From Peribolospora baueri (lineage: Eukaryota; Basidiomycota; Peribolosporomycetes; Peribolosporales; Peribolosporaceae): a stretch of 64,000 nucleotides of DNA. The stretch's first letter is position 1. Each line of letters starts with the position of its first letter. Positions 46,214 to 58,500 of this stretch are shown here, piece after piece. The stretch covers positions 56,637 through 120,636 of the forward strand of contig JAMDHS010000065.1 of assembly GCA_029717555.1 (NCBI GenBank), written 5' to 3'. The notes below the pieces were generated by a model. The model saw nothing but the letters and a program-made list of their open reading frames with translations. It was not told the DNA's origin and made no database searches. The position numbers were made by a program, and so were the translations under genes.

Positions 46214-48505
46214 ATGTCGTCTTCCCGGCCACATTTCCTCGACGGGCTCGCCGAATACACGACCCGCAGACCCCTACTGACGCTCACCGCAGCCGCGCTC
46301 GCTGGGTCCATCGTCACGGCCGGCGCGATCGGCGCTGGCAGGCGACTAACGCGTAAGAGGCGAAGGAAGCACCTCGCCGACTCGCTGAGCGCCGGCGACT
46401 GGGGTGAGGAGTCGCGCTTGCCTACCCCTTCCAATGCGGACGCGCACTTGGACCTGGGACAGGATCAGGAGGCGCACGACGCTCGACGGGCGGCGGACAA
46501 GCTGATCCGCGCTTCCAACAGCGCAGCGAGGGATTTTGACCCGGACCTCATCCGCGAGCAGCTCAGTCGCAACTACAGCTTCCTCGGCGACGAGGGTATG
46601 GCCAGGATCAGGGATAGCTTTGTCGTCGTCGTTGGAGCTGGTGGCGTGGGCAGTTGGGCGGCGCTCATGTTACTGGTGAGTGCTTGCGCGTCCCTCGACG
46701 CTTCCCTTCCGGCGAGGCTTGCCACAGGCTGATCACACCCCAATCCTTTCATATCGGCCACCGGTCTCCTCGTCTCCCATGCCGTTCAGCGCTCCGGAGT
46801 CTCTCGTCTCCGCCTCATCGATTTTGACCAGGTCACTCTCTCCTCTCTCAACCGGCATGCCGTCGCGACCCTCGGAGACGTCGGTCGACCCAAGGTCACC
46901 GTCTGCCAACGACACTTTGCCGACATCGCGCCATGGGCCGAGGTGGAGGCCCGGATAGAGATGTATTCTCCCGATAACGCTCGCCAACTTTTGTCCGGTG
47001 GGTTTCCGTGCACCGCGGGCAATACGTGTGTTCGATGCCGCTTTTCTGCTCTCCCCACTGACTCGATCGACGCCCCTCGCTTCGTCCTTTTTCCTCGCCT
47101 CGCGTCTGGCCAGGCGAACCCACGTGGGTTATCGACGCCATTGACAACATCAACACCAAAGTCGACTTGCTCAAGTACTGCTACGAGAACGGCATCAAGG
47201 TCTTCTCGAGCATGGGAGCCGGCGCCAAGAGTGACCCCAGCAGGATCCAGATCAGGTCGGTGGACAGACAGACAGACAGCGACCCCTTTGCTTCTCGTCT
47301 TCTTCCCCAGGCTGACCTCGTCCGTTCACACACGCCCTTTCTTTGCTTTTTTCCTGCCCATGGCGTCCATCGTCCAGCGACATCTCCACCACCTTTGAAG
47401 ATCCTCTGGCCCGCTCCGTCCGGCGCCAGCTCCGGGCACTCAACATCCCTCCCCTGCCGCCGAAGAACACCCCGACCGGCACCGGCAGGAACACGCCAGC
47501 CGGGGTGGACGACGCCCTGGACGCAGATTCGGCGGCGGCGGCGGCCCCCGTCGGCATCCCGTGCGTCTACAGCACGGAGAAGAGCGACACGCGCCTCCTA
47601 CCGCTCGACGAGGAGGAGTTCCAAAAGGGCAAAGTCGCCGAGCTGAGCGCGGTGGAGAACTTTAGAGTACGGATTTTGCCAGTCTTGGGTGAGCGTCCCC
47701 GTCCCGTCTATCCTCCCTCGGCCGGTCCGGTGCGGTGCGCCGCCGTCGTCCCTCGTTCACGCGCGTATCGCTCAAGGGTACACTTTGGCTGGCCTTTGTC
47801 ACGCCCCCGTCCCGTGCCGCGCTCTTCACGGCAGGTCCGCTGCCGGCCATGTTCGGCCTCGCGGCCGCGACGCACGTCTTGTGCGCCATCGCCGAGTATC
47901 CACAGGAGCCGCTGGCCATCAAGGGGAGGCGCAAGGTGCTGGAAAAGGTGTGTAGAAGAACGCCTCTCCGCTCCGTTCGGGCGGCGTACGCGTGCGTGTG
48001 CTGATCGTGACGTGGATCTTTCCCCCCGGGCTGTGGAGCAGGTCCTGATGGATACGTCCAGCGTTGAGCGACGCGTCTTTCAAGCAGCGTGAGTGTGGCC
48101 TGCAGTACAGTCGAGGTGGGACGATGAGCTGGCCGACTGAACCCGACCGTCCGACCTTTCTTTCCCAAACACGCCGCCTTCTTCTTTCGTCCGCCCTCGT
48201 CCCGTCCCCTCAGTAATATCCCCTTCTCCGTAGAAGACTTGAACTACATCTACTCCGAAATCTTCCGTGGCCGGTCCGTCCACCCTCCGTTCGCCTCCGT
48301 CTCCAAACCCTACATCCTCCGCTGGGACCCACGCCGACCGCTGGCGTACGACAACTTGGTCCTGTTTGACAAGGGCAACGCGGCTCGGCACGAGAAGGAG
48401 GTGCTCGTTCCGCGGAGGAAGCCGGACGAGGTTTGGGGTGACGAGGTGGTGCAGGAAGTGGAGAAGAGGATGGAGGAGGAGAGGAGGCTTCGGGTGTGGA
48501 GGTAG
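46214..48505 (+). CDS. tRNA threonylcarbamoyladenosine dehydratase (TcdA/Tcd1-type)
   Basis: E1-like ATP-dependent enzyme that converts t6A37 of tRNAs to its cyclic form; the fungal Tcd1/Tcd2 proteins sit at the mitochondrial outer membrane (family knowledge). Seven exons: 46214-46675, 46790-46997, 47114-47255, 47378-47688, 47835-47947, 48042-48088, 48214-48505; about 524 residues. An N-terminal hydrophobic helix (LLTLTAAALAGSIVTAGAI, about residues 21-39) is a likely membrane anchor and is followed by a basic stretch. The nucleotide site VVVVGAGGVGSWAALML (about 140-156) is followed by RLIDFDQVTLSSLNRHA, WVIDAIDNINTK and SSMGAGAKSDPSRI, all ThiF/MoeB/TcdA hallmarks. The product is longer than yeast Tcd1, partly from an Ala/Thr insert around residues 285-320. 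The intron donor at 47256 is GTCGGT. Confidence 0.92.
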
Positions 48506-49124
48506 AACTAAACCGCCCCGCCCCGCGCGGACCGCGGCGCATTCATTCTTAACCTCTTGTATGTACGTCGCGTCGCACACACACGCACACACGGACGACG
48601 ATACAGCTTTTCGTGACCGTCTCGGGACCTTTCCAACATCCGCGCTGACGTGCTGCATTGTATGCGTGCATGAGCGGACGGACGCGTGCGGACGGATGGC
48701 CGGACGCCGCACGCCGATGGACGGTTGGTTGGTTGGGGCGGACGGAAGGAGGCGGTTGGTGTGGTGGTGGCGATGCGATGTGGTCGCTTTCATCGGTCGC
48801 ACCACTTGGGTTGCGACGTTGGTGAGAGATACAAGGAGAGAGAAAGATCAAGCGTTCCTTCATTCCATTTCCGAGCTCGCTGTGGAGAAAGAACGAATAG
48901 GGCAAAAATTCACGCGTATGCATATACGACGCGGCGGCGCGCACGTGGATGGAGCGTCTCTCAGGCAGAGTAGAGAGGCAAGGAGACGCCAAAAAAAGAG
49001 GATGGAAAGAAGGAAAGAAGAAGAAGGAAAGAGGTATACGAAACGAAAAGGGGGCGCAATCCAGCATCATCCCATCTCCCGAGACGCCTCAGGCGGCCGC
49101 CTCCACTCCCGCCGGCTGCGTCGC
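48506..49124. other. Convergent 3' flanks
   Basis: About 620 bases between the stop of the TcdA-like gene and the stop of the minus-strand dioxygenase-like gene. It includes cacacacgcacacacgg and ggttggttgg short repeats and a purine-rich run (49000-49055). No gene seen. Confidence 0.5.
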
Positions 49125-50620
49125 CTAAGCTGACAGCTCCAGCTCGCCGCCGCCGTCTCTCTGTGCGCCTGTGACGATGCTAGGAGGCGCACGAGGCCCC
49201 CATATGGCGAGGCTGTCCTCGCTCGCGGGGACACGGGTCGTCTTTGTGGTATTGTTGACCAGGTCACCGTCGGAGTAGTGCTATCCGTTGCGGAGGCGAG
49301 AGTGGGTGAATCGTCAGCGATGGTTCGACGCTTTTCCTTCCCCGTTCCCGTCCCACCGTCCTTCCGCCCAGCCTAGTTAGCCCACAGCTGGCACAACCCC
49401 CAAGTCAGTCGCCGTTTCAAGAGCTCAACTCACCTCGAGGATGAAGCCGGTCTGATCGAACCAGTAATCAAAGACCTGCGAGCCTAGGATCTACTCGCGT
49501 CGCGATGCGGAGGATCAGTATCAGAACCGGAGACAGGAGGCCGACCGAGCCGGACTCACGTGTCTGCCGATGCCCCAACAAGGCTTGTACCCCTTGTCGG
49601 CAAGAAAGTCGTGAGCAAGGGCTTGGACGTCCAAGTCGTGCACCTCGAAGGAGGCGTGGTGGACGCGGTCCAAGTTGGACTGGAGAACGAAGAAGGAGTC
49701 TAGGGGCGGAAGGGAAAGTGGGGGGGTGCAGCTGCAGTCAGAATCCCAGTCACGGACGGCCCTCGGCAGACGAGACGAGCGACGGCGGGCGACGTACGAT
49801 GGTCTACGAGCTCCTCGCCGAGGTCGATGTGGAAAAAGGCGCCCACTTCCTTGTCTGGGTCATCGAGAGCGGTGAGCACGTCGGAGGGGACGAGGTTGAA
49901 GGCGGAGGTGTACCAAGAAGACACTTTGGTAAAGTCGGTGGCGAAAAGGCCATAGTGACCCAGAACATGGACCAAGCACTTGCCCTTGTCGTACCTCCTA
50001 AACGTGTTCACTGGCCGGTCCTTCTTCGAGGGGTAGTTCGTGGGCTGGACGACCTTGACGCCGCTATCCGTCCTGGACGTCGGAGCCTGGCCGTGGACGA
50101 GATGGACGTAGAAGCCGTTGGGGTCGCGGAGGGTGACGGAGCGCCCACCGCCTGGGCAAGCCGAGAGCGGGTAGACGAGCGAGGTGGCGTCAGCGAACTC
50201 GGGCGGACAGACGGCGTCAGGATGTTTGGCAGCCTGAAGAACGAGAGGCAGAGGTACGTAAGAAGGAACGCTCGCACGACCGTCGTTCTGCTCTGCCTCG
50301 CTCCGGGCCGGGCCGGGCCAGGCCAGCCGGTCGGTCGGCAGGCTCACCTTTTCCAGGTCCTCCTCTCCGACGACGACAAAGGTGCCTCCCAAGAACGCCT
50401 TGTGGTCCCCCTTCACGGCCACATAAACGTAAGGCCGGTCGCCGTAGCCTCTGAACCAGGCGGTGTCCCTGCGGAAGGGAGACTGGTCGGCGGGACGGCG
50501 GTCGACGAGGGAGAAGCCAAAGTCCTCGAGGAAGGAGCAGGCCTTGTCGAGGTCGGAGTGGGCGTAGGTGACGTGGGAGAGGTGGTGCAGACGGATGCGG
50601 GTGTCGGGGGTTGAAGACAT
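49125..50620 (-). CDS. VOC-superfamily extradiol dioxygenase-like protein
   Basis: Five exons: 50620-50348, 50233-49798, 49699-49560, 49490-49434, 49280-49125; about 353 residues. The two-domain layout is that of type I extradiol dioxygenases: N-terminal VOC module LHHLSHVTYAHSDLDKACSF, then a C-terminal module with DRVHHASFEVHDLD and GRHILGSQVFDYWFDQTG. The expected metal triad is visible: His in CLVHVLGHYG or DRVHH, His in the second strand, and Glu in GFILEHYSDGD. Such enzymes open catechol-type rings with O2, and the neighbouring divergent FAH-family gene fits downstream cleavage of the ring-opened product. The ring substrate is unknown. An upstream in-frame ATG at 50698 would add a hydrophobic N-terminus (MTFVLLALLCTF); I use the ATG at 50620 because the family is normally soluble. 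Confidence 0.85.
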
Positions 50621-51032
50621 GGCGGTGACCGAGCTCTCGTTGCTTGTTTCTCGGATGGGGATGAAGGTGCAGAGCAAGGCGAGGAGGACGAAGGTCACCT
50701 TCCATCACCTCCCCCGTCCTCGCTCTCCACACTCTAGGGTATCTCGGCAAGCCACGTGGGCGCAGACCTGGACGTACGCCGGCGCGCGCCGTCATCGCTG
50801 CCTCGAACGGGCGTAGTACGGCCGGCCATGCTCGTGTCGGACCCGCGGCACGGCAGCAAGATGGAGCACACTAAGGGCCCGCCCCCGCCTTCGGCCCCGC
50901 TCTCTTATTACACTCTTATTACACCTCTCTTTGCGTCGGAAAAAGCGGCTATCGGTGGAGACGACGGACGGTGTGGACAGCCAGCCAAGCCAGCTTCCGT
51001 GTTAGCCGGCCCTCGTAGCACAATCGCTTTCG
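50621..51032. promoter_or_regulatory. Shared divergent promoter of the dioxygenase/FAH pair
   Basis: About 410 bases separate the two start codons, so regulation may be shared. No convincing operator repeat was found. The duplicated ttattacactcttattacac at 50905-50924 is the most regular motif and a possible site. Confidence 0.4.
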
Positions 51033-52372
51033 ATGCTCGGCCGTGGCAGAGCCGTCCTGCTGTCCCTCGCCTCCACATCTCGCAGCGCTCGCGCCTCGGC
51101 CCATCGTCCAACCACCTCTCTTCGACCCGCCACCACCAGGACCAGGAACGCGATCGCTGGCCTCCCCACCATGTCCACCCCCTCCTCTTTGCCTTCGCCC
51201 GTCGCCCCGTGGAAGCGCCTCATCCGCTTCACCGCCCTCGAAGACGGCCAGACGTACCTGGGCGAGCCGACGGGCGAGGACCAGACGACCGACCTGGGAG
51301 TGCTAGTTTACGAAGGCAAGCAGAAGGTGCAGGCTAGGGTTATTGAAGGCGGTCCATTCGAGGAAGGCAAAGTCACGGACAAGGTCTTGACTGTCAAGGA
51401 GGTGCGTAGGGCGAGCCAGCTAGTTAGAGGACGTGCTGTGCTCAATCCCTCTCTCCTTCTTCCATTCTCGCTCGCTCGTTCAGCTCCTGTGCCCTCTTAC
51501 GAAAGAGCAAGTGAACACGATCCGCTGCCTCGGCCTCAACTATCGGGGTGAGCAAAAGGGAATGGTGGGAAGGACGGGGAGCGGGACGGACCAGCCTCTC
51601 GCTTTCTTTCCTTTTCTTTGAGCCCGCCTTGCCGCCTCGTCTGACGCCCTCCTTCCTGATCCTTCTTCTGCAAGACCACGCGGAAGAGGCCAAACTCGCC
51701 ATCCCCACCGAGCCCGTACTCTTCCACAAGCCTCGCACCTCCCTCACGGGACCCTATCCGTCGCCCATCGTCGTGCCCAAGCACACGCAAGACGGCCAGG
51801 CTGACTACGAGAGCGAGGTGTGCATCGTCATTGGGAGGGACTGCAAGGACGTGACGGAGGAAGAGGCGCTGGACTATGTGCTCGGTTATACCTCGTCCAA
51901 CGACGTTTCTGCCAGGAAGGACCAGTTTGCGACGTCGCAGTGGTCCCGGTCCAAGGGATACGACTCTGCTTGTCCCATCGGTGGGTCGCTCTGTTCGGAC
52001 CGGACCGTCTGATCGCCTCCCATCCCTCCTCCATATATTGATCCTCCGCGCGTCCTTGGCCTCCACCCAGGTCCGTGCATCGTCTCGACGGCGCTCGTTC
52101 CAGACCCGAGTGTGCTAACGATCCGGGGCCTACTCAACGGCAAGGAGATGCAACGCTCGTCGCTATCCAAGCTCATCTTCTCCATCGCGCGCTCCATCGC
52201 TTTCCTCAGCAACGGCACCACGCTCGAGCGCGGAAGCTTGATCTTGACGGGCACGCCCTTTGGTGTCGGTTTTACCAAGGAGCCTAAAGTGTGCTTGTGC
52301 GATGGTGATGAGATGAGGATCGAGACGGGCGGCGGCGTTGGTACGTTGATCAACAAGGTGGTGTATCAGTGA
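51033..52372 (+). CDS. Fumarylacetoacetate hydrolase (FAH) family protein, FAHD1-like
   Basis: Four exons: 51033-51401, 51484-51547, 51675-51980, 52071-52372; about 346 residues. After an Arg/Ser/Thr-rich leader of about 45 residues with no acids (MLGRGRAVLLSLASTSRSAR), likely mitochondrial, the core shows RCLGLNYRDHAEEAK, YESEVCIVIGRDCKD (two metal-binding Glu), GYTSSNDVSARK (metal Asp) and TGTPFGVGF. These are the landmarks of the FAH C-terminal hydrolase/decarboxylase fold, acting on acylpyruvates, oxaloacetate or ring-cleavage products. A second Met at 51171 (MSTPSSLPSP) would give a cytosolic form. Head-to-head pairing with an extradiol dioxygenase-like gene suggests aromatic catabolism; this is inference from context. 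Confidence 0.92.
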
Positions 52373-53451
52373 TCGCCGGACCGGAAGCCACGGTTAGAGG
52401 CGTAGACGAATGAATGACTAGGAATCTGCGAACACGATCAGTCAGTCAGTACGAAAGAAGGTAGCCCACGCATGCATTCCATCACCACATATGTCACCAT
52501 CGGCCGACCCGGCCGGCGGGCCTGGTGTGGACTGCGAAGTGACTTTGGCGAGAAGGCTGGCTGGACGCGGCATCGCAAAGTGTACATTTGTAAACCTAAA
52601 ACATCGTCGTCGTCGGTTTGTTTCACTCGCACGGACGCGGTTGTCGGTCAGACGATCAGATCGAATGCGGACGCGCGGGAATGTAGCGTTCGCCCGGCCG
52701 TCGGTAGTCGGGTCCGGGTTAGCGGGAGGTGTTAGGTCAGGGACAGATGACAGATGGATGGATGGAGGCTTGCACGGCGACAGCGGCGACGGCAGCGAAG
52801 ATCGACTCGACGAGCTCGGCCGCCGCTGCCGACGGATGGACGGATGGCCAAGCGTGATATACGCAATCGCCCTTCCTCATCCCTCCTTCTCGCCCTCCAT
52901 CTCCCCTCCATCGTCTCCTCGCCCCGTCGTCAACATTCGTTGCCGTAACTACCTACCAAACCGCCGTCACGAACAGCCGTCCGCCTGCTTCCAGCCCGCC
53001 CGCCTTCTCTTCTCCGCAGCGACCCCAACCCACGCTCACATCGCCCCGATCGAACCAGTCCGCTGTCGTATCCCCGTCTCCAGCTCGCTCCACCGGCAAG
53101 GCGAATAGGAGAGCGGTGATAGGATAAAACAGAATCGGACAGGGCAGGACAGGACAGGATAGGACAGGATAGGACAGGATAGGACAGGATAGGACAGGAC
53201 AGGACAGGATAGGACAAGATTGGAGTGTCAGAGGGCGACGGACCACCCGAAAGGAGCCGCATCCTGGACGGAGAGAGGAAGAGCGCAGCGAAGGAGCACA
53301 TCTTACGCTTGCTACTACCGCCGCCGCCGCCCAGCACCTCTTCTTCGTCTCTCCTCTCCTCCCTGCTTCATCGTCCGTCTCCCTCCTCACCTCTTCCCCT
53401 CTCCACCTCGACCAGTCCAGTGGTCGACAAGCCCTACAGGTGCCGCCCACC
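52373..53451. other. Intergenic region upstream of the GPI-anchored protein gene
   Basis: About 1.1 kb. It contains an array of ggacaggata repeats (53137-53218), listed separately. Open frames across 52491-53108 have no family signature. No gene seen. Confidence 0.5.
53137..53218. repeat. Short tandem repeat array (ggacaggata type)
   Basis: About eight units of ggacaggata or ggacaggaca in tandem, made of alternating pentamers aggac/aggat. It sits about 230 bases before the start of the GPI-anchored protein gene, possibly in its promoter. Confidence 0.9.
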
Positions 53452-54713
53452 ATGCTCCGCGCCATCCGCCTCCCAGTCGCTCTCCCCCTCCTCCTCTCCC
53501 TCCTCGTTCTTCCTACTACTGCCACCCCCCCTCCTCTCTCCCGACAAGTCGCCATCCTCCGCTCTTTCCGCCCCGCCACGGCTCCTATCGAGGCGGTCAG
53601 GAGAGCGAAGACAACAGCGGTGATCAGCATCCCCGTGGATTGCGTCGCCGTCTGTCAGCCCTTCGAGTCGAGTAGGGAGGTGAGTGACAGTCCGGTCTGC
53701 GTCTTTCGCATCGCATCGCCTATATCCTTTGCATGTCTGGCTCCTCGCGCTCTGCAAGTGGGCTCCTCCGCCTAGCTGGTGAATCGCCGATCCCCGCCCG
53801 CGGTTTTGGACGCTGACCGGAAGAATCTCGCCTTACCCCCTTCTCGTGACACTCTCACCCGCTTCGCCAGACCTGCACAGATGACTCCTGCTTCTGCACC
53901 GTCGAGAACGTTTCCACCTTTGCCGCCTGCCTCAACTGCTTCCCAAGCTACGTGGCCGCTTTCCCCCAGTTTGGTAGTGGCAACGCCGCGCCGGAGACCG
54001 TTTTCAATGGTGAGTGGGTCGAGGAGACGGTAAGCGAAAGCGCGAGGAGGGTGGATCCAAGGAGGAAAGGATAGACGAGGTTCGCTAGGTGCACGACGCT
54101 GCTCGCTCGTGTGCGACTCACACAAACTCCGTGCTCACCTTCACATCATCTGCCTATTCGCCTCGGTCACCGCCTGTCAGCCTTCTTAAACGGCTGCACA
54201 AACGAAGGATTCCTCTCACCGGCCACGCTCTCCTCTTCCGCCGCTTCGTCCACCGCAAGTAGCGGCTCTTCAACTGCCTCCACCAACGCCACCACGACCG
54301 GCGCCGTCTCTGGCTCTCGCTCCTCGACCCCCACTTTCTCCGGCGCCTCCGCATCTCACACCGGCTGGCTGTCCGTCACCGGCTCCCTCAACTCCACGTC
54401 CCTCTCTGCTGGATCGTCCACGACGACCGACTCGGCCATCCACAACTCGTTCACCGAGCCTTCCTCCATCAGCGTCGCTTACTGCTCCGGTACCACCGCC
54501 TGTCCCTCCATCACCACTTCTCCCATCGGCGGATCGTCTGGAGGCCAGGCAACACAGACGGGCGGCGCGGGAGGGAACCCCTCGGCGACGCACACGGGCG
54601 GGGCGGTGGCCAAGGTCGCTGGAGGACGGGACGGTCCTGCGAGCACGGCCGCCGCCGTCGCCGCGTTAGCCATGGCCGTCGTCGCCGGCGCTGGGTGGTT
54701 GGCCGTCGTGTGA
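53452..54713 (+). CDS. Secreted, GPI-anchored Cys- and Ser/Thr-rich surface protein
   Basis: Three exons: 53452-53679, 53871-54009, 54181-54713; about 299 residues. A signal peptide is clear (MLRAIRLPVALPLLLSLLVL, cleavage likely after TTA). The mature N-terminal part has eight or more cysteines, concentrated in TCTDDSCFCTVEN and AACLNCF, suggesting a disulphide-bonded domain. Residues 140-260 are Ser/Thr rich and suitable for O-glycosylation. The C-terminus has small residues followed by a hydrophobic tail (ALAMAVVAGAGWLAVV), as expected for GPI attachment. The architecture resembles many basidiomycete wall proteins, but I do not recognise the family. Role probably in wall structure or adhesion (inference). 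The first ATG of the frame (53440) lies only four codons upstream. Confidence 0.8.
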
Positions 54714-55565
54714 CCGCGAGCGGCCGATGGCAGACGGGGAGGAGGATTGGACGGACGAAGAGGTGCCGACTGAACTGGCGGGCACCTTTTTTACCTCTTT
54801 CCTTCCTTCCTTCCGTTCGCTTCGCTCTCGTCCTCGTCTCCCTTTTCTGTTTCCCTCCTTCTCCAATCAACGGACACTGCTTCTCATCGCATTTCAGTAC
54901 TCTTCATCCACATCGTCCTCTCCTTCGTCTTCCCTCGCTCGCTAGCCACGTGTGCCCGTAATCTGTTTTTTGTAACACCTCTCTCCCCTTCACCTCATTT
55001 GCACGGCTCACCTAATTCCACCTTCCTTGCTCCGTTCGCGCTTTCTGTGTGTGGCGAAGGCCGCTTTACATTGAAGGGTCGGTATTTGTGGCGGCGAACA
55101 GGACGGGATGGATCGCACGTACGTACGAATGAACACGCGTAGACGAAGCGTTTATACCTACTTTCTTTCTCCTTTCGCGCGGGGCCGGGCGACTTCGGTG
55201 CTGCGGCACGGCCCTGGTGGCAGTCTTCCCATGTCGCCGTCGCCGTCATTGTCGTAGACGACGTTTTCCTTTCCTTTCCTTTCCTTTCCACCTCCAGCGT
55301 CCTTGCACGCATCCTCTCCTCCTCTCCTCTCGTATCCGCCCTTTGCATTTCACACGTCGTTCTTGTTCCTAGCATCAGCAGCTTTATACCACCCCGTCCT
55401 CCGCCCGGAATAGTCTCGCCAGCACCGCACGCCCCGACGCCTTTCTACCCATACCTTCCTCCTCCTTCCGCCCACTTCACACCCTCTGCGCCCCCTCCCT
55501 CATCTCCGGCCAGGACAGTCTTTTTTCTTGTCGGCCCTTCGAACCACCGCACACTCCGAAGCGAG
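54714..55565. other. Intergenic region upstream of the DUF2433/RRM gene
   Basis: About 850 bases with CT-rich stretches, cctttcctttcc repeats (55268-55290) and a cgtacgtacga run (55119-55129). No gene seen. Confidence 0.5.
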
Positions 55566-58500
55566 ATGTCCGTCGCAAATTCCACCTCCGCCGCCACCGC
55601 CACCCCCGCGCACAACACCCTCTCCGCAGCGCCCCCTCTCCAGCGCTCCCTCTCCGGAAACAGTGCCTCGGGCAATACGACGGCACATGTGATCGAAGGG
55701 GACAACGGACGCATTCTTTGCGTCTCGGATGTGCGAGGTGCGTCTTCGAGGGCTCCTCCGTTCTGTTTTTGCTTCCCTGTCGAGCCTTTCCGTGAGGGAC
55801 GACGGCAGGAGAGGGCCGTATAGAGGCACCTCGGACCGTACCTAACTCGTTTCTCTAACCCCCCTCGTCCACGATTTGATCGCCCTTTTCCCTCCCCCTA
55901 ACAGGAAACATCAGCATGCTCAACACGCTGGCAGCCGAGCACGACGCCAAAGCCATCATCCACACTGGTGACTTCGGCTTCTACGAGCTTTCCAGCCTGG
56001 AGCGAATCAGCGATCGGTGAGTCGGCAGGTCGGTCATGCGTCCCATCATCGTCCGAGGGTGGCGGCCCCGCTGACGTGCCCATATTGCTTCGCACCGCTC
56101 CATCGCCCATCTCATTCAGCACCCTCCGCCACCTCGTCCAATACTCCACCCTCATCCCCAACCACCTCCGCACCAAGCTCCTCGCTCCCGAGCCAGGCTC
56201 CCGTCTTGGCCCTGGGGGTGTGCCGCTCAGCTCGGCTAACCTGCGCCGACAGATCACCTCTCACCCTGCGCCCTTACTCTCCGAGTTTCCCATCCTCCTC
56301 AACGGCAAGATCAAGCTCTCGGTACCTGTCTACACGGTGTGGGGAGCGTGCGAAGACGTGGCCGTCCTGGAGCGCTTCAGGAGCGGCGAGTACCGCGTGG
56401 ACAACTTGCACGTTCTCGACGAAGCCACCACGCGCGTGCTCGATGTGGGCGGAGTGAGGCTCAGGCTCTTCGGCCTCGGCGGAGCCGTCGTCTTGCACAA
56501 GCTCTTCGACAACGGAGAGGGACAGGCTACCATCGCAGGAGGGCAGGGCACGATGTGGACGACGGTGCTGCAGATCGGGGAGCTCGTTGACACTGCGCAG
56601 AGGGTGAGCGATTGGCTTTCACCGAGGCGTTCGCTTCCCTTTGCCTATCGTTCTCGATGACGAGCGACGAGCTGACGAGAGAGCGTCGTTGCCGTTTCAC
56701 TCTTCCCATCGTGCCTCTTCGCTTCGGTTTCGACCGTTCGTTCGACGCCTCACAGGTCTATGACCCCACCGAGACGCGCCTGCTCATAACGCACGCATCC
56801 CCTGGCCGCGAAGGTCTGCTCGCTCAGCTCGCCCTCGCCCTCAAGGCCGACCTCACGGTGAGCGCCGGACTCCACTTCCGCTACGGCGTGAGCTACAACG
56901 AGTTCAGCGTACAGCACGACACGGAGAACTATCGCAACAAACTCGTCAGCGCCAAGGCCGCGTTCGGAGAGATTTGGGAAACGGTCCGGACGCAGGTGGA
57001 GGCTGTCATTGAGTGAGTCGAGTCGAGGGCGTGCGACGGACGGGCATCGCGCGTGCGAGCGAGGACAGGACAGGAGATCCAATGTTGACTTTGTTCGCCC
57101 GGTGCGCCGTCGTGTCTCTTTTCTAGCGACAACCAGCGCATCCTGCTCAACAACGCTCTGGCGGTGACGAATCGTGTGCCCCCCCTTTCCACCGCCACCG
57201 GCGCGTCCAACGAGGAGCCGGCGTGGAAGAACACGTGGAACTGGAATCTGCCCGACGCAGCATATGGCAGTCTCGTCCTGGACATTAAGGACGGTAGGGT
57301 CAGCGCCGAGACGAAGAGTCAAGGTGAGCTCACTCGATCGCCGATCGTCGAGTCAAAAACCAGTTCTTTGATCTCTGCGATCTCGCTCGCTCACGTCTTG
57401 GTCTTGTTCCTTTCTTTCCGTCCTAGGATTCAATTTCGCCTATCGCAGAAACAACTCGACCCTGTCCGCCGTTTCTGCCTCTCCTCTGCCCGCCACCAAG
57501 ACTGCGCCCAACGCGGCCCCACCGACCGCCGCGCCCGCCGCCGCTCCCACTTCGCCTGTCGTCAGCAAGGCAGCGGCGGCGCAGCCGGCAAAAGGTCAAC
57601 AGGGTAAGAAGGGCGCCAAGGAGGCGGCCGTGGACGGCGGCTCGACCGCCGGCGATGCGGACGCTGTCAAGCCTCCTCCCTCGGCTCCCTCCTCTACAGG
57701 CGCGCCGACGCCGACCTCGCGCCGGCCTCCGCGAAACCCGTGGACAATCTTCGTGTCCAACTTGAACGACGCGCTTCCCGTGTCCGAGGCCGAGTTGCGA
57801 AGCTTCTTTGGCCCCGCCGCTGCGGGCATCACCAACGTCAAGCTCGTCTTTGACCATTCGCACAAGGGCAAGAAGGGCCCCGCGGAGGAAGGCGGGGGGA
57901 AGCAGGAGCCGAAGCAGCGAGGGATCGCATACGTCGAGTTTGGGGATGAAGAGGCGATGCAGGAGGGCTTGAAGAGGGCTGGGGAGACGGTCAAGGAGGG
58001 GTGCGTGCCCAAGCTCGTCCAGGCTGATCCGACGAGGATGGGCGGCGCGAGTGGGGGGAAGAAGGAGGTCAAGGAGGTCAAGGAGGTCAAGGAGGTCAAG
58101 GAGGTCAAGGAGGGTAAGGAGGGTAAGGATGGGCGGGAGGCAAAGGATGCGAAGGACGCGAAGGACGCGAAGGACGCGAAGGACGCGAAGGACGCGAAGG
58201 ACGCGAAGGACGCGAAGGACGCAAAAGATGGCCGGGAGACGAAGGAGGGCAAGGAGGGCAAGGATGGAAAGGATGGAAAGGACGCCAGCGCGCCTGCCGT
58301 TCCCGCCGCTTCGACTCCGACTCCGACTCCGACTCCGACTCCGACGACTAGAGAGAGCGCCGCCGACGGTGAACCGGCAGCTGCGGCCGAAGAGGGTGCC
58401 GCCGGGGTTGGCGCTCCTGGCGGTGGCACCGGTCGTGGTGGGAGGGGAGGCGGACGAGGTGGGAGGGGCGGAGGAGGTAGGGGAGGTCATGGTAAAGGCA

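Noticed and set aside
48267-49133. Plus-strand 288-codon frame overlapping the end of the TcdA-like gene
   Set aside because: Out of frame with the conserved E1-like C-terminus and composed of Arg/Gly shadow sequence.
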